Part shown: in pieces, positions 1-9,097 of the stretch
Position numbering within the stretch: position 1 is the first letter of the stretch
Layout of the letters: the number at the start of each line of letters is the position of its first letter
Made by a program: the position numbers and the translations under genes
Assembly: GCF_006385705.1 (NCBI RefSeq)
Contig: NZ_VFRQ01000006.1
Location: 310,001-374,000, forward strand
Source of the DNA: Pontibacter mangrovi
GTDB taxonomy: Bacteria > Bacteroidota > Bacteroidia > Cytophagales > Hymenobacteraceae
Reading direction: 5' to 3'
Length of the DNA stretch: 64,000 nucleotides
The notes under the pieces: generated by a model
Databases searched by the model: none
Told to the model about the DNA's origin: nothing
The model's input: the letters and a program-made list of their open reading frames with translations, nothing else

Positions 1-1542
1 GTTTTGGCAACCTATCCTGCCAACAGCCCGGAGGCACTGGCCGGACAGGCTTGGGGCATTTACCGGTTAGGGCAGCGGCAGCAGCAAACGCCACAGCTGG
101 TGCAAAAAGCCATCGAGCTGATAGCCCCTACTAACATTTACGAGGCACGCCTGGCGGCGGCACACTTCCTGGCCAGAACCCCCAAGCTGGACCTGACTCC
201 GTTCCGGCAGCCGCTGCTCAATGCCGCCACCTCCGACAAAGCCCCTGAAGTACGCATGGCCATCGCGCAGGCCCTGGGCAAGGTACGCGGCATCGACAAA
301 GCCAGCTTTTTATCCACCATCGCCCAAAGCGACCCTGACTACCGGGTGCGCCTGAACGCCATCCGCTCCATGAACGGGCTGGAGTTTGCCGATATCAAGA
401 CAGCCATACTTGCCGGCCTGCAAGATCAGAACATCAACGCCGCCATTGCCACTTCGGAGTTTCTGCTGAGCAACAGCAACGGCGTGCCCGCGCAAACGCT
501 GCTGGAGGTGCTGCCCAACCTGCTCGATGCCCGCGTGCGCAGCAACGTCATTTGGGTGATCCTGAAAAACAGCCAGGTGCAAAACCGCCTGTACTTGAAC
601 CCGCGCTACAAGCAGCAGTTCCAGCACGCCCGCACCCCTTACGATAAGGCAAACCTGCTCAAGGCACTGTCCGGCGACATCAGCAACTATAACTTTATTG
701 CAGAGCAGGTTTTTCTGGCCGAGGAGCCCGTGATAGCCACCACGGGTATGGAGGCCCTGATTTTGATGCGCCAGCAACCGGACTTTCCGAGGCGGCTGGA
801 GCCGGCCTTTGCCGACATCTTTAAGCTGGCCATAGGCTCTGGCGATGTGGCGCTGGTGGGCATGGCCGCCGCCGCCATCCGCGACCCCAAGCTAAACCTG
901 CGCAGCCAGTACAGCGACTACAGCTTTTTAACGCAGGCCCAACAGAAACTGCAGCTGCCCCGCGACATGGAAACCAACATTGAGCTGCAGAAGGCCATTG
1001 ACTATGTAAACGGAAAGCCGGAGAGCGAGACGCCTCAAAACCCTTTTACGCACCCGATAGACTGGGAACTGGTAAAGAACATCAACCCGAACCAGCAGGT
1101 ACTGCTGCGCACCGAGAAAGGAAGCATTATTCTGCAGCTGTTTGTGGAGGCGGCCCCCGGCTCGGTGGCCAACTTTGTGGAGCTGACGCAGCAGGACTTT
1201 TTCGACGGGTTATACTTCCATAGGGTAGTGCCTAACTTTGTGGCCCAGGGCGGCGACAAGCGCGGCGACGGCTGGGGCAGCTCCGACTACTCCATCCGCT
1301 CTGAGTTTGCCCCGCTGCACTACTACGAGGGCTACGTGGGCATGGCCTCCGCCGGAAAAGACACCGAAAGCAACCAGTGGTTTATCACCCACTCTCCTAC
1401 ACCGCACCTGGATGGCCGCTACACCATTTTTGCGAAAGTGATTGATGGCATGGACGTTGTGCACCGCCTGGAGGTAGGCGACAAGATAGTGGACGTGGAA
1501 GTGCTGGGCTGGCAGCCTTTAGCAGCCAGTGCGGCAGAGTAA
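1..1542 (+). CDS. HEAT-repeat/cyclophilin-type peptidyl-prolyl isomerase, 5' partial
   Basis: The reading frame is open from the first base, so the true start lies upstream. The visible N-terminal two thirds (about residues 20-330) are alpha-helical HEAT-like repeats rich in Ala and Leu. A cyclophilin domain follows from about residue 366 to the end. It shows the family core FHRVVPNFVAQGGD near residue 405, whose Arg is the catalytic residue, and a later QWFITHSPTPHLDGRYTIF segment. The family catalyses cis-trans isomerisation of X-Pro bonds; the HEAT part probably binds client proteins. Such fusions occur in Bacteroidota. The stop codon overlaps a palindromic AAGTATACTT, and a VOC gene follows closely on the same strand. 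Cellular location cannot be judged without the N-terminus. Confidence 0.88.
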   Translation, partial: VLATYPANSPEALAGQAWGIYRLGQRQQQTPQLVQKAIELIAPTNIYEARLAAAHFLARTPKLDLTPFRQPLLNAATSDKAPEVRMAIAQALGKVRGIDKASFLSTIAQSDPDYRVRLNAIRSMNGLEFADIKTAILAGLQDQNINAAIATSEFLLSNSNGVPAQTLLEVLPNLLDARVRSNVIWVILKNSQVQNRLYLNPRYKQQFQHARTPYDKANLLKALSGDISNYNFIAEQVFLAEEPVIATTGMEALILMRQQPDFPRRLEPAFADIFKLAIGSGDVALVGMAAAAIRDPKLNLRSQYSDYSFLTQAQQKLQLPRDMETNIELQKAIDYVNGKPESETPQNPFTHPIDWELVKNINPNQQVLLRTEKGSIILQLFVEAAPGSVANFVELTQQDFFDGLYFHRVVPNFVAQGGDKRGDGWGSSDYSIRSEFAPLHYYEGYVGMASAGKDTESNQWFITHSPTPHLDGRYTIFAKVIDGMDVVHRLEVGDKIVDVEVLGWQPLAASAAE

Positions 1543-1567
1543 AGTATACTTTATACTTGTGAGAAAG

Positions 1568-1987
1568 ATGCAGGAAAAATGGCCGGAAGGATTGCCGGTG
1601 GCGCAGGTGCGCATTGCCCGCCCTACCGATAAGTTGCCGGAGGTAGAACGGTTCTATTGCCAGGGCCTGGGCTTGCGCAAACTGGGCGGTTTTGAAAACC
1701 ATAAGGGCTACGACGGCATCATGCTGGGGCTTCCCGGTTTTCCGTATCACCTGGAGTTTACGCAGCACCCGCATGGCAGCCCCTGCCCCGCCCCCTCCAA
1801 AGACAACCTGCTGGTACTCTATGTACCGGATGCCCAGCGTATTAACCGCGTGGCAGAGCGACTGGCGCACATGGGCTACCCTGAGGTGGAACCGGAAAAC
1901 CAGTACTGGAAAGACAAAGGAGCCACAACTATAGAAGACCCTGACGGCTGGCGCCTCGTGCTGATGCCTACTGCGGGGATCGGGTAA
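1568..1987 (+). CDS. VOC (glyoxalase/bleomycin-resistance) family protein
   Basis: This 139-residue protein has one vicinal-oxygen-chelate fold unit repeated: AQVRIARPTDKLPEVERFY at the start, an HLEFTQHPHG segment in the middle and a terminal EDPDGWRLVLMP typical of the superfamily. Candidate metal ligands are the His/Glu of HLEF and the Glu of the EDPDGW region. Substrate cannot be told from sequence; family members include glyoxalases, dioxygenases and antibiotic-binding proteins. I chose the ATG at 1568; the frame is open back to 1529, which would overlap the upstream stop. A strong hairpin terminator follows. Confidence 0.82.
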   Translation: MQEKWPEGLPVAQVRIARPTDKLPEVERFYCQGLGLRKLGGFENHKGYDGIMLGLPGFPYHLEFTQHPHGSPCPAPSKDNLLVLYVPDAQRINRVAERLAHMGYPEVEPENQYWKDKGATTIEDPDGWRLVLMPTAGIG

Positions 1988-1993
1988 AACAAG

Positions 1994-2025
1994 AAAGGCT
2001 GCCCCTGGTGAGGGCAGCCTTTTTT
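1994..2025 (+). terminator. Rho-independent terminator after the VOC gene
   Basis: Stem AAGGCTGCCC pairs with GGGCAGCCTT across a short TGGTGA-type loop and is followed by a T-run. It starts within 10 bases of the stop codon. Confidence 0.85.
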
Positions 2026-2084
2026 GATGTATAGATGGTATCAATAACAATGGCGCAGGTTTAGCCTGAACGCCAGCAACGGCA

Positions 2085-2777
2085 TTAAGAACAGCGCACC
2101 ACATTCAGTTCTGCGGGAGCAGACAGTTCGGCCCAGGTATTGATGAGCTCCTTAAACTCCTGCTGCAGCGCACGGCTCTTGTCCTTGGCATACCAGGCGT
2201 GCAGCTTTTCAGCAAACACACTGTAGTCGGCCCCCTGTGCCTTCATGTCCAGGAACAGCTGCTGGGCTGGCTCCGGGCGTGGCCCCCAGGTGCCCAGCAC
2301 TTCCATCGTGTCGGCATCTAAGGCAATAAGTTTCGGAATCGAACGACCGCCGTCTGTCAGGTAGGCATCCATTATCTCCGGGTTTTCATCGCGCAGCAAC
2401 AGCTTTACCTCTATCAGCGGCGAGGCATCGGCTATTTTAACAATGGCCGGCAAACACTGCGCCGCGTCGCCACACCAAGCCTCCGTCAGCACGACCCAGG
2501 TCATTCTGGTGCGCACGCTCAGCATCATTTCCACCAGTTCATCCTCAAGTATCACTTTCTCCACGCGGCGCATGCGGTGCATGTTCATGCGGGTATACTC
2601 TACCATTACTTCAGAATGATTGGTGCCCGTGGTTTTGTGCTCGGCCAGTAGCTTATCGATCATGTCGCGGTACTGGGTATAGCTGATTGCTTTAGAAAGG
2701 TGCTCGGGAGTGATTACAGTTTGTGCCATTTGTGTATCTACCATAGTGTTATCAGTGTTGTTAAGAAATATCTCCAT
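2085..2777 (-). CDS. Thioredoxin-family protein lacking the classical CxxC
   Basis: A cytoplasmic protein of up to 230 residues with a thioredoxin-like core. WVVLTEAWCGDAAQCLP around residue 95-110 matches the active-site strand and helix of the Bacteroidota thioredoxin_9-like family, and SIPKLIALDADTMEVLGTWGPRP matches the cis-Pro strand that follows. The second Cys of a CGDC motif is Ala here, so a normal dithiol exchange is not possible unless the Cys three residues on substitutes. Start is uncertain: ATGs at 2777, 2744 and 2729 are all in frame and none has a convincing ribosome-binding site. It stands alone and is divergent from the epimerase gene. Confidence 0.8.
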   Translation of the reverse strand: MEIFLNNTDNTMVDTQMAQTVITPEHLSKAISYTQYRDMIDKLLAEHKTTGTNHSEVMVEYTRMNMHRMRRVEKVILEDELVEMMLSVRTRMTWVVLTEAWCGDAAQCLPAIVKIADASPLIEVKLLLRDENPEIMDAYLTDGGRSIPKLIALDADTMEVLGTWGPRPEPAQQLFLDMKAQGADYSVFAEKLHAWYAKDKSRALQQEFKELINTWAELSAPAELNVVRCS

Positions 2778-2890
2778 AAGTATATATTACAAGTTTAAGG
2801 TCCGAATAGTTCCTGCTGCCACTGCTAATGCAGCACGCAAGGCAGCTGGTTTTGCGTCATATGTCAAGTTGTTTGCGGCTTCCGTCAGGC

Positions 2891-2918
2891 TTGTAACCTG
2901 CTAGGCGCTATACCTTTG
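2891..2918 (+). promoter_or_regulatory. Bacteroidota-type promoter upstream of the epimerase gene
   Basis: TACCTTTG at 2911-2918 fits the -7 consensus TAnnTTTG of Bacteroidota sigma-ABfr, with TTG at 2891-2893 as a -33 element 17 bases upstream. The start codon lies 27 bases downstream. Confidence 0.5.
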
Positions 2919-2944
2919 CTGCATAAACTAAAACATAAACCAAC

Positions 2945-3913
2945 ATGGCTACAGGCAATATGAGATTTTTAGTGCTCGGCGGTACAGGCAGCATTGGCTA
3001 TGCCTTTGCGCAGGAGCTTTTGCGGCACCAGGAGCGGGTAACGCTTCTGGTAAGAAACAGGCAGAAGGCCCAAAAGTTATTTGGCCCTTGCCCTACGCTA
3101 CAGCTGGTTGAAGGAGACGCACAAAACAGGGATCTGCTAAAGAAGTTGGGAGCAGACGCGACGCACATCTTCCATGGGATTAACTACCCTTACGAGAAGT
3201 GGCAAGGCAATATGGAGCGTGTAACGCAAAACGTGTTGGAGGCCGCAGCCATAAACAAAGCTACGATTTTTTTTCCGGGAAACATATATAATTTTGGATT
3301 AATTCCGGTCATCACCGAAACCACACCACAAGCACCTACCACCAAAAAGGGCGCTATACGGGTAAAACTGGAGCAGATGCTACGCCAGGCGACAGACCGC
3401 GGAGAGTGCCGCATAATCAACCTGCGCATGCCCGACTTTTGGGGCCCAAACGTTATGAATGAGGGAATTGCGCCTGTTTTTAGGGGAGCATTGGCTGGCA
3501 AACCCATGCCTTGGCTGTACCGCAACGACATACCGCACCAATTGGTATACACGCCCGATGCCGCAAAGGTATTTTACAAACTAGCAAAACAGCCTCAGCT
3601 GCCTGCATACGTCGAATATAACTATGCCGGGGAGGTGGTGCCAAGTATAAAAAAATGGCAGGCGCAGATTGCCGAAATAGCCGGCACCAAACCACAGCAT
3701 AAACTGTACCCGGGCTGGCTTTTTAAGCTGATGGGGCTGTTCTCTGCCGGCATGCGCGAGATCAGCGAGATGGGCTACCTCTGGCAGCATACCATCCTCC
3801 TCAACGACGAGAAGCTACACCAGGTGCTGCCTGGTTTACAGCGCACCTCCATGCAGCAGGCCATCGCCGAGACGCTGCAATGGCACAGGGAGAGTTTGGA
3901 GTTTGGGATTTAG
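2945..3913 (+). CDS. NAD-dependent epimerase/dehydratase (extended SDR-like)
   Basis: The N-terminus carries a Rossmann-fold dinucleotide site, FLVLGGTGSIGYAFAQELL, at about residues 8-27. Later segments (HIFHGINYPYEKW, FFPGNIYNFG and PHQLVYTPDAAKVFYKL) match NAD-dependent epimerase/dehydratase and NmrA-like proteins. Length, 322 residues, is usual. It would act in the cytoplasm on a nucleotide-sugar or other small carbonyl/hydroxyl substrate that cannot be named. The Tyr-xxx-Lys catalytic pair is not clear, so it may be an atypical member. The ATG at 2945 follows a plausible promoter; an in-frame ATG at 2960 directly before RFLVLGG is an alternative. Confidence 0.82.
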   Translation: MATGNMRFLVLGGTGSIGYAFAQELLRHQERVTLLVRNRQKAQKLFGPCPTLQLVEGDAQNRDLLKKLGADATHIFHGINYPYEKWQGNMERVTQNVLEAAAINKATIFFPGNIYNFGLIPVITETTPQAPTTKKGAIRVKLEQMLRQATDRGECRIINLRMPDFWGPNVMNEGIAPVFRGALAGKPMPWLYRNDIPHQLVYTPDAAKVFYKLAKQPQLPAYVEYNYAGEVVPSIKKWQAQIAEIAGTKPQHKLYPGWLFKLMGLFSAGMREISEMGYLWQHTILLNDEKLHQVLPGLQRTSMQQAIAETLQWHRESLEFGI

Positions 3914-4080
3914 AGAGTTGGGGATATTTCTGGCGACGGGCTCCCCTCCTTTGGTAAGCAAGAGCGCGAGCTCAGAGTTTGTAAGCGTAGTAAACATACT
4001 AACAAAAGAGGCACAAGCGGACGCTTGCGCCAGAGCCAAAAGCAAATCTTAAATTCTTTAACTCTCTAACTCTCTAACTC
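3914..4080. repeat. Intergenic repeats: 22-bp hairpin and CTCTAACT tandem units
   Basis: Between convergent genes. At 4010-4031 sits a 22-base near-palindrome (GGCACAAGCG, GA, CGCTTGCGCC) that recurs at 12595-12616, 28424-28445 and, interrupted, at 54317-54363. At about 4056-4080 three AACTCTCT units occur in tandem, related to the GTTAGA-type repeats at 57.6-57.8 and 62.0 kb. Confidence 0.75.
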
Positions 4081-5010
4081 CTAATGCTCGCTTTTCTCGC
4101 CTGCGGTAACAGCTATGGGCAGGAAGTTCTGCTTTGGCGGCAGCGGACAAGTGGCATAGCCGGTGAAACCGCACGGCGGCGTGTAGGCTTTATTAAAGTC
4201 GATGTAGGTCTTGCCGTCCGGGCCGGGCTTCGGAATGTAGAGGTAGCGGCCGGAGCCGTAGGTATCAGTGCCGTTGGTTTTGTCGGCGAAGATGATGAAC
4301 AGTTCGTCGCCCTCCTCCAGCGCATCGAGGCGGTACTGCTGGCCTTCTTTGGTAAACACAACCGCCCCCGGCGAGGGCTCCTGCGAGGTCTGCCCCAGCA
4401 CATTGGTAATAGCGACCTGTTTCGGCAAGGGGTTCTGCTCCAGCACGGCCTCCAGCTTCCACTCCGGCTGTACCGGGTAGCGCTCTATGCCAGCAAAGTT
4501 CTTGCGTGCCTCATTCTCCGCATCCCACAGCCGCACGCCATACTTGTCGCCGCGCTGTATCACTACCCACTTTAAAGAGCCGTGGCGCATTTGGGCAGGC
4601 TGTTCCATCTCCGGCGAGTATACCCTTACCTCCTGCAGCACCGGCTCCCCGTTCAGTGTTATGTCAGCGCCTTTGGCTGGCTGCAGCTTCACTTCATTGC
4701 CCTCAAGTATAAATGCTCCCGCCTGCGGCGCTATCTTCCCCGCCGGAAACGCCACGTCATTCCCCGCAGCGCTGCCAAAGCTGTTGCTGCCCGGCTCCAG
4801 CCAGTACAGCCCCGCCAGCGCCAACCAGCCGTCCTCTTTCTGCAGGTTTTTCACCCGCTCGGCATGCCATTGGTTTATACTTTCTACATAACCCTCCTCT
4901 GCTGAAGCAGCAGCTGTGGGTGTCGTTTCTGTTTCTGCCTCTGTTGGCTTTTGCGAGCAGGAGGAAAGCATAGCCCCGGCAAGGGCGGCGGTAAGGAGTA
5001 GCTTTTTCAT
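4081..5010 (-). CDS. DUF1684 domain lipoprotein
   Basis: The protein has a lipoprotein signal (MKKLLLTAALAGAMLSSCS, lipid Cys at residue 18), a Thr/Glu/Ala-rich linker, then a DUF1684 domain. Diagnostic features are the EDGWLALAGLYWLEPGSNSFG segment near residue 60-80 and the Cys/Pro-rich end FNKAYTPPCGFTGYATCPL followed by PPKQNFLPIAV. The domain's biochemical role is unknown. It is probably an outer-membrane or periplasmic lipoprotein. The gene stands alone, with a repeat-filled upstream gap. Length, 309 residues, is normal. Confidence 0.88.
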   Translation of the reverse strand: MKKLLLTAALAGAMLSSCSQKPTEAETETTPTAAASAEEGYVESINQWHAERVKNLQKEDGWLALAGLYWLEPGSNSFGSAAGNDVAFPAGKIAPQAGAFILEGNEVKLQPAKGADITLNGEPVLQEVRVYSPEMEQPAQMRHGSLKWVVIQRGDKYGVRLWDAENEARKNFAGIERYPVQPEWKLEAVLEQNPLPKQVAITNVLGQTSQEPSPGAVVFTKEGQQYRLDALEEGDELFIIFADKTNGTDTYGSGRYLYIPKPGPDGKTYIDFNKAYTPPCGFTGYATCPLPPKQNFLPIAVTAGEKSEH

Positions 5011-5516
5011 GGTGTTGAGTGATGTAGCTTTTTGGATGCAGGAACAAAGATATAAACTTATGCGGGCATTTATTATCCAAACAGTTTAACCCACCCCTAG
5101 CCCCTCCAAGGAGGGGAATTATTTCTGCACGGCTATTCTCCTCTCAGAAGGCAGGGCCGTTAAGTTCTCCACTCTCTGGCGCGAACCTTCAGATTCGTGG
5201 CTTACAAATGATGTTGAGTCTGAGACTCAACTGGCCTGGAGGGACAGGAAAAAGTAAATCATGACTCAAAGATCCCGCAGCATTTCGGGGCATGAACGCT
5301 TGCGCCATAGATGGGCTAAAGAAACCGAGTAAGAGGATTCCTGTGGTTTTGTGAATAACCTTCGTTGCAGAAAGGATAACCTAATGCTACTGGCCCACAG
5401 GATTCTTTCAGGATGACAAAAGCGGAATGCATTGGCCCTGCCCCCTTCTTTTTGGAGCAAATTCCCCTCATCGGAGGGACTGGGGGTGGGTTTAGGCAGC
5501 ATCGGCAAAACCAAAC
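5011..5516. repeat. Repeat-rich intergenic region without genes
   Basis: About 500 bp between two minus-strand genes. It holds two CCACCCC/CCCCTCC-GGAGGGG palindromic boxes (about 5089-5120 and 5443-5495), a CGCTTGCGCCA half-site of the 22-base hairpin repeat near 5298, and a 5331-5420 stretch where AGGATTCCTGTGG and its partner CCACAGGATTC face each other, followed by TTTCAGGATGAC. I see no plausible coding frame. It resembles fragments of the composite repeat found at 12.2, 28.4, 42.1 and 54.3 kb. Confidence 0.65.
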
Positions 5517-6539
5517 TTACGCAGCGGCCATACGTTGGCGGTAGGCAGCCGGGGGCATGCCAGTCCATTTCTTAAAGGAGCGGGAGAAAACGCTGGGCTC
5601 AGAGTAGCCTAGCAGGTAGGCAATGTCAGTGATGGTGCTCTGGTTGTCCTGCAAGTGTTTTACGGCAATTTGCTTGCGCACCTCATCCAGCAACAGTTGA
5701 TAGGCAGTACCTTCGTCTTTTAACCTGCTCTGGAGGCTGCGCACGCTCATGGCCAGGCTGCGGGCCACGCTGGTTATACTTGGCTCCTCCCCCTTCAGCT
5801 GGTGCGCGATTTCGTGCTGCACCCGCTCCCGCACGGTTTTCGGCTCGTGTAGCTTTTGCAGGTACTCCTCGGCATACTTCTCAAAGAACAGGTTCAGCTC
5901 GGGATTGGCCGTCACCACCGGCAGTTGCAGGTAAGCGGCATCAAATACAAGGCCACTGTAGCTGGCGCCAAACACCAGCTCCGCGCCCGCAAATATCCGC
6001 TCGTGCTCTTTTATACTTGGCGGCTCAGGGTAAGCCAGCAGCACCTGTTTATACTTCAGCGTCTGCCCCACCAGCGCCGAGAAAGCATTTTTATAGATCA
6101 CCAACTCCGAGTCGAGGGCGTTGCGCGGGTGCTGTATGGCCGGACTGTCCACCTGCAGCTTTACCAGCGCCAGCTGCCCCTGCACCTCCAGGCTGGTGCG
6201 GATGGCGCCGCAGATAATATCCTGGTACTTGCACAGCTTCCGCAGCGACTTGTGCAAGGTTGGCGCATTCATCATCACGTAGGCAATGGTACCCATGGAG
6301 GTCGGGTTTATACTTTCGGCCACATGCAGGGCCAGGTCCGGGTCCTGGGCTACGGCAATGGCGGCGTTCCACAGGTCCTGCACTGTCTCCACCGAGATGC
6401 GGGCGTTCACATCCTGCACCAGCCGCTGGTCCAGCCCCACCTGCTGGCAAATGGCCTCTACATCCTGCCCCTTCTGGCGCAGCACATGCAAAAGCAGCCC
6501 CACCGATGGTGCACTTAAAGTATGAGTTTCTGGTGTCAT
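5517..6539 (-). CDS. AraC-family transcriptional regulator with N-terminal arabinose-binding-type domain
   Basis: This 340-residue protein has an N-terminal ligand/oligomerisation domain of the OruR/ArgR-type arabinose-binding group (about residues 15-200). A C-terminal AraC double helix-turn-helix follows (about 235-335): SITSVARSLAMSVRSLQSRL for the first HTH, then a second ending in YSEPSVFSRSFKKWTGMPPA, the classical AraC signature. It would be a cytoplasmic activator. Target and inducer are unknown; the divergent gene at 6634 is the nearest candidate. ATG at 6539 is the start. Confidence 0.93.
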   Translation of the reverse strand: MTPETHTLSAPSVGLLLHVLRQKGQDVEAICQQVGLDQRLVQDVNARISVETVQDLWNAAIAVAQDPDLALHVAESINPTSMGTIAYVMMNAPTLHKSLRKLCKYQDIICGAIRTSLEVQGQLALVKLQVDSPAIQHPRNALDSELVIYKNAFSALVGQTLKYKQVLLAYPEPPSIKEHERIFAGAELVFGASYSGLVFDAAYLQLPVVTANPELNLFFEKYAEEYLQKLHEPKTVRERVQHEIAHQLKGEEPSITSVARSLAMSVRSLQSRLKDEGTAYQLLLDEVRKQIAVKHLQDNQSTITDIAYLLGYSEPSVFSRSFKKWTGMPPAAYRQRMAAA

Positions 6540-6633
6540 TAGCTTAAGGTATAAATCCCTGTAAAAATAATAAACCGCTTGCTTAGGTGCAGCTATAGTT
6601 TGGCAAAGTATAATTTTCTACCTTAGAAAGGAA

Positions 6634-7017
6634 ATGGATATACCCACAGATTTAGAAGCCCTGGCCGGAAAAGATGTGACACAAGCCCTTGCCCTGCACG
6701 ACCTGGCGTATGGCTGGCTGCAGCAGGTGCTGTTTCGGGTGGAGGACGTATGGCTGGCGGTGCGCGTGAACGAGGATACAGACGAAATCATACTTACCAT
6801 ACTTCCGGAGCTGGATGTTGCGGTGCTGGAGCGGCAGTTCAGCTTCTCGCAAATCTCCAACCAGCGCAAGAAATTAAACTGGCTCTGGCGCATGACTAAC
6901 CAACATGGTTACGAGGACGGTTTCCAGCTGGCCTTTGACGATGCAGAGGGGACCAATGTGCAGCTGCTGGCGGAGGCATCGCAGCTACAGCTGCATATTT
7001 TTCAGAGATATCGCTAA
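6634..7017 (+). CDS. Small acidic hypothetical protein
   Basis: A 127-residue protein, not recognised with confidence. It has no signal peptide or membrane segment. It contains a central DEIILTILPELDVAVLERQ stretch and a Trp-rich KLNWLWRMTNQHGYEDGFQL segment, suggesting a small soluble alpha/beta domain (possibly DUF6334-like). An AAAGGAA ribosome-binding sequence directly precedes the ATG, which supports the start. It is divergent from the AraC gene and is followed after 16 bases by the alpha/beta hydrolase, so the two may be cotranscribed. Confidence 0.7.
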   Translation: MDIPTDLEALAGKDVTQALALHDLAYGWLQQVLFRVEDVWLAVRVNEDTDEIILTILPELDVAVLERQFSFSQISNQRKKLNWLWRMTNQHGYEDGFQLAFDDAEGTNVQLLAEASQLQLHIFQRYR

Positions 7018-7033
7018 AATCATACTTATAACG

Positions 7034-8446
7034 ATGTACAAGCACCTACTCCCGCTTCTGCTGTTACTCTTGGCCTTTACAGCCACGGCACAGCAAACGC
7101 CCCAAGTTGCCGGCGACTGGAACGGCTCGCTGAAAGTGATGGGCACAGAGCTTCCGCTTATCTTCCACATCAGCGCGGCTGAAAACGGCACGCTCTCCGC
7201 CACCATGGACAGCCCCAGGCAAGGTGCCACCGGCATACCGGTGCAGCAGGTACGGCAGGTGCAGGACAGCCTGTTCATCGACTTGAAAAACCTTAACGCG
7301 GCTTACGTAGGCAAACTGGTAGATGCCGAAACACTGGACGGGCAGTGGCAGCAGGGCGGCCAAAGCTTTGCGCTACAACTAAAGAAAGGTAGCGCCGCCG
7401 AGGCCATGAAGCGCCCGCAGACGCCCAAAGAACCATACCCTTACCGGAGCACTGAGGTAACAGTAGAGAATAAGGCGGCTGGCATTAAGCTGGTGGGTAC
7501 GCTTACAATTCCGCCAGTCAAAGGTCCTCCTGGTCCTGCCGTGCTGCTACTCACCGGCTCCGGCCCCCAGGACCGCGACCAGACTATTATGGGGCACAAG
7601 CCGTTCCTGGTTTTGGCCGATTACCTCACCCGCCAGGGCTTTGCCGTGCTGCGCCTCGACGACCGCGGCACCGGGAAATCGGGCGGTAACTTTGCCACCT
7701 CCACCACCGGGGATTTCGCCTCTGATGCCGAGGCCGCTTACAATTACCTCCGCAACCATAGCGGCATCAACAAGAAAAAGGTTGGTTTGCTGGGCCACAG
7801 TGAGGGTGCCCTAATTGCCGCCAAAGTAGCCGCAGCCAACCCAAATGTGGCCTTTGTGGTGCTGATGGCAGGCAACGCCGTGCCGGGCACCGAGTTGCTG
7901 GTGGCGCAGAACAAAGCCCTGCTAGAGAGTGCCGGCGTGCCGCAGGAGCAGCTGCAGAAATACCTGGCGTTACGCGAGGCCCAGTTTAAAGTAGCTGCCA
8001 CCGAAAAAGACGCAAGCAAAGCCGCCGACCAGATACGCCGCTTGGAACAGGAGGCAAAAGCAAGTATGACTCCGCTGGAGCAGCAGCAACTGGGACTCAC
8101 CGACAAAGCCGAAGAAACGATTGTGGCCCAACTTAGCTCGCCGTGGATGCGCTACTACCTGGCCTACGACCCCGCCCCTGCGCTGCAAAAGCTAAAGATG
8201 CCTGTACTAGCCCTCAACGGCACCAAAGACCTGCAGGTGCCTTTCCAGCAGAACCTGCCTGCCACCGAAAAAGCCCTCAAAGCCGGCGGCAATAAAAAGT
8301 ATACAATACAGGAAATGCCCAACCTTAACCACCTCTTCCAGACAGCCAAAACCGGCTCGCCGGCAGAATACGGGCAGTTGGAAGAAACCTTCGCCCCAGC
8401 CGCGCTGGAGGTAATCAGTGAGTGGATGAAGCGGGTGGTGAGGTAG
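7034..8446 (+). CDS. Secreted alpha/beta hydrolase (esterase/peptidase-like)
   Basis: The protein has an N-terminal signal peptide ending near TATAQQ, an N-terminal beta domain (about 20-125, DUF3887/lipocalin-like position), then an alpha/beta hydrolase fold. The fold shows LLLTGSGPQDRDQ (oxyanion region), LRLDDRGTGKSGG and the nucleophile elbow GHSEGA. Asp of NGTKDLQVP and His of NLNHLFQ complete the triad. It probably hydrolyses esters or peptides in the periplasm. The frame is open upstream to 6905, but the signal peptide places the start at the ATG at 7034. Length, 470 residues, fits this two-domain Bacteroidota family. Confidence 0.88.
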   Translation: MYKHLLPLLLLLLAFTATAQQTPQVAGDWNGSLKVMGTELPLIFHISAAENGTLSATMDSPRQGATGIPVQQVRQVQDSLFIDLKNLNAAYVGKLVDAETLDGQWQQGGQSFALQLKKGSAAEAMKRPQTPKEPYPYRSTEVTVENKAAGIKLVGTLTIPPVKGPPGPAVLLLTGSGPQDRDQTIMGHKPFLVLADYLTRQGFAVLRLDDRGTGKSGGNFATSTTGDFASDAEAAYNYLRNHSGINKKKVGLLGHSEGALIAAKVAAANPNVAFVVLMAGNAVPGTELLVAQNKALLESAGVPQEQLQKYLALREAQFKVAATEKDASKAADQIRRLEQEAKASMTPLEQQQLGLTDKAEETIVAQLSSPWMRYYLAYDPAPALQKLKMPVLALNGTKDLQVPFQQNLPATEKALKAGGNKKYTIQEMPNLNHLFQTAKTGSPAEYGQLEETFAPAALEVISEWMKRVVR

Positions 8447-8521
8447 GAAGGGGATATATTAGTGCTTTAATGAATACCTGGTGGTACTATTAAAATCTAG
8501 AAAATAAAAATTCACTCTAAG

Positions 8522-9097
8522 GTGTTGATAATCATAGTTTTACTAATAACGCTATCTGCATTTGTTTTTCAACAGCAAGAAAAAGGTGAGAAAATAAGGT
8601 ATCATGAAATTGATATAACTGCCTCATCCATAAACCTTATTAAATGGGATATAAAAGACACTTCTAATACCGCTTTTGTGCAGGAAGTAATAGATGCAAA
8701 AGGGCGAACTGAAGAGCTGCGATTTTATGATTCAGCGCACCGACTTACCTATACAGGCTCTGGGTTTTACGGTGGGCCTATCATCAGGTATGACTATGAA
8801 GAGAATAAGATTACGGAAACATTCTTTAGTGACGAAAATGAAATTGCCCATGACTTTAGCACTTCAGAGGTACCTTTTCGGTTTATTTACCACCTGAATA
8901 AATCTAATCAAATAACACATATAGAGACAAAGTATAAGCTAGAGTTTGACTGGACAAACGAAAGCCTTAATGAGACTATAAAACTCCTTAAACTCTATAA
9001 ACAGTATACACCTGAAGAGTTTGATCTGAAAGAAGTGTTTGGTTACGGGTTTGCTTCTGCAAAACTCAATGGAGTCAACCCAAAGTTGTTGAAATAA
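8522..9097 (+). CDS. AT-rich hypothetical protein with N-terminal membrane anchor
   Basis: Not recognised. A hydrophobic N-terminus (LIIIVLLITLSAFVF) looks like a signal or anchor and is followed by a charged, beta-rich 170-residue domain with many Tyr, Phe and Lys and no clear motif. The start is GTG at 8522, because a stop lies just upstream. Base composition is visibly more AT-rich than its neighbours, with many AAA, ATA and TTT codons, suggesting recent acquisition. The frame stays open for about 75 codons after the stop, so it may be the front part of a decayed longer gene. Confidence 0.6.
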   Translation: MLIIIVLLITLSAFVFQQQEKGEKIRYHEIDITASSINLIKWDIKDTSNTAFVQEVIDAKGRTEELRFYDSAHRLTYTGSGFYGGPIIRYDYEENKITETFFSDENEIAHDFSTSEVPFRFIYHLNKSNQITHIETKYKLEFDWTNESLNETIKLLKLYKQYTPEEFDLKEVFGYGFASAKLNGVNPKLLK

